Assembly: GCA_964390445.1 (NCBI GenBank)
Contig: CAYMJJ010000128.1
Location: forward strand, 1 to 6,676
Source of the DNA: Anderseniella sp964390445
GTDB lineage: Bacteria; Pseudomonadota; Alphaproteobacteria; Rhizobiales; Aestuariivirgaceae
DNA: 6,676 nucleotides
Direction: 5' to 3'
Shown here: positions 6,034-6,676 of the stretch, one piece after another
Layout of the letters: every line of letters starts with the position of its first letter
Position numbering within the stretch: the stretch's first letter is position 1
Position numbers and translations under genes: made by a program
The notes under the pieces: model-generated
Database searches by the model: none
What the model saw: only the letters and a program-made list of their open reading frames with translations
What the model was told of the DNA's origin: nothing

Positions 6034-6676
6034 ATGGCGAAAACGGGCAACGGACTGACCTACTCCCAGGCGGGCGTCGACATTGATGCAGGCAACGCTC
6101 TGGTCGATGCCATAAAGCCGCTGGCAGCCTCTACGCGGCGCAAGGGCTCAAGCCCGTCGCTCGGAGGGTTTGGCGGGCTGTTCGACCTGAAGAAGTGCGG
6201 CTTCAAGGACCCGGTGCTGGTGGCAGCCAATGATGGCGTGGGCACCAAGCTGCGCGTCGCGATAGAAACCGGCATCCACACCGGCGTCGGCATCGACCTG
6301 GTTGCCATGTCGGTCAACGACCTAGTCGTGCAAGGTGCCGAACCGCTGTTCTTCCTCGACTACTATGCCACCGGCAAACTGGATGTGGGCGTGGCGCGCG
6401 ACGTGATTGCCGGCATCGCCGAGGGCTGCCGCCAGGCAGGCTGTGCGCTGATCGGCGGCGAGACGGCAGAAATGCCGGGCATGTACCACGGCGACGACTA
6501 TGACCTTGCGGGCTTTGCCGTGGGTGCCGTGGAACGCCGCGCCATTCTGCCGAAAAAGACCATCAAGCCGGGCGACGTGATCCTCGGGCTGGCTTCGTCC
6601 GGGCCGCACTCGAACGGCTATTCGCTGATCCGCAAGATCGTCGAGGTATCGGGCGTCAAGTACAGCGACAAGGCAC
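6034..6676 (+). CDS. purM: Phosphoribosylformylglycinamidine cyclo-ligase (AIR synthetase), C-terminus cut by window edge
   Basis: Catalyses the ATP-dependent closure of FGAM to AIR, the fifth step of purine synthesis, in the cytosol; it works as a homodimer. The 214 visible codons are about the first 60 percent of a usual chain of roughly 345-360 residues. Motifs seen are LTYSQAGVDIDAGN (8-21), GGFGGLFD (44-51), NDGVGTK (66-72, the conserved loop of the PurM superfamily), GGETAEMPGMY (141-151) and SSGPHSNGYS (188-197). The ATG at 6034 is preferred because GGCAGGG lies seven bases before it and relatives begin close to this point. An in-frame ATG at 6028 has the same G-run almost touching it. 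Another in-frame ATG at 5983 would add 17 residues (MPVVKPISTATR and onward) without a ribosome site. purN commonly follows in relatives but lies outside the window. Confidence 0.98.
   Translation, partial: MAKTGNGLTYSQAGVDIDAGNALVDAIKPLAASTRRKGSSPSLGGFGGLFDLKKCGFKDPVLVAANDGVGTKLRVAIETGIHTGVGIDLVAMSVNDLVVQGAEPLFFLDYYATGKLDVGVARDVIAGIAEGCRQAGCALIGGETAEMPGMYHGDDYDLAGFAVGAVERRAILPKKTIKPGDVILGLASSGPHSNGYSLIRKIVEVSGVKYSDKA

Overview
The window is a GC-rich stretch of bacterial chromosome. The gene set and order (a DUF2066 protein, a CDP-alcohol phosphatidyltransferase, an AI-2E/PerM family transporter, the DnaA-related regulator Hda and polyphosphate kinase, with purM divergent) is one I associate with Alphaproteobacteria. 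The protein sequences agree with this, above all the short HdaA-type Hda and the alphaproteobacterial style of the phosphatidyltransferase. I cannot name a genus. Coding density is high, and I see no rRNA, tRNA, CRISPR array, prophage or insertion sequence.

Layout: 1-2081 (minus) is ppk1, whose C-terminus runs off the left edge. 2082-2302 is the only long non-coding gap. It holds the ppk leader and two related long palindromes. 2303-5887 (minus) is a compact block of four genes transcribed in the order DUF2066 protein, CDP-alcohol phosphatidyltransferase, AI-2E family membrane protein, hda. The gaps are 49, 16 and 4 nt, so it is probably an operon. 5888-6033 is a divergent promoter region. 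6034-6676 (plus) is the first part of purM, running off the right edge.

Functions: the minus block mixes envelope functions (a secreted DUF2066 protein, a phospholipid headgroup enzyme, a multi-pass membrane protein) with control of chromosome replication (Hda, which carries a clamp-binding peptide and an AAA+ module). ppk1 follows Hda but is separated by about 220 nt with its own leader, so it may be transcribed separately. purM belongs to purine synthesis and is only a divergent neighbour.

The genes are ordinary, well-conserved core genes, and I do not find an undescribed multi-gene system. The least expected signal is in the hda-ppk gap. Two long hairpins in opposite orientation are diverged copies of the same palindrome, and their stem differences are compensated base pair by base pair. 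One copy supplies the stop codon of hda.
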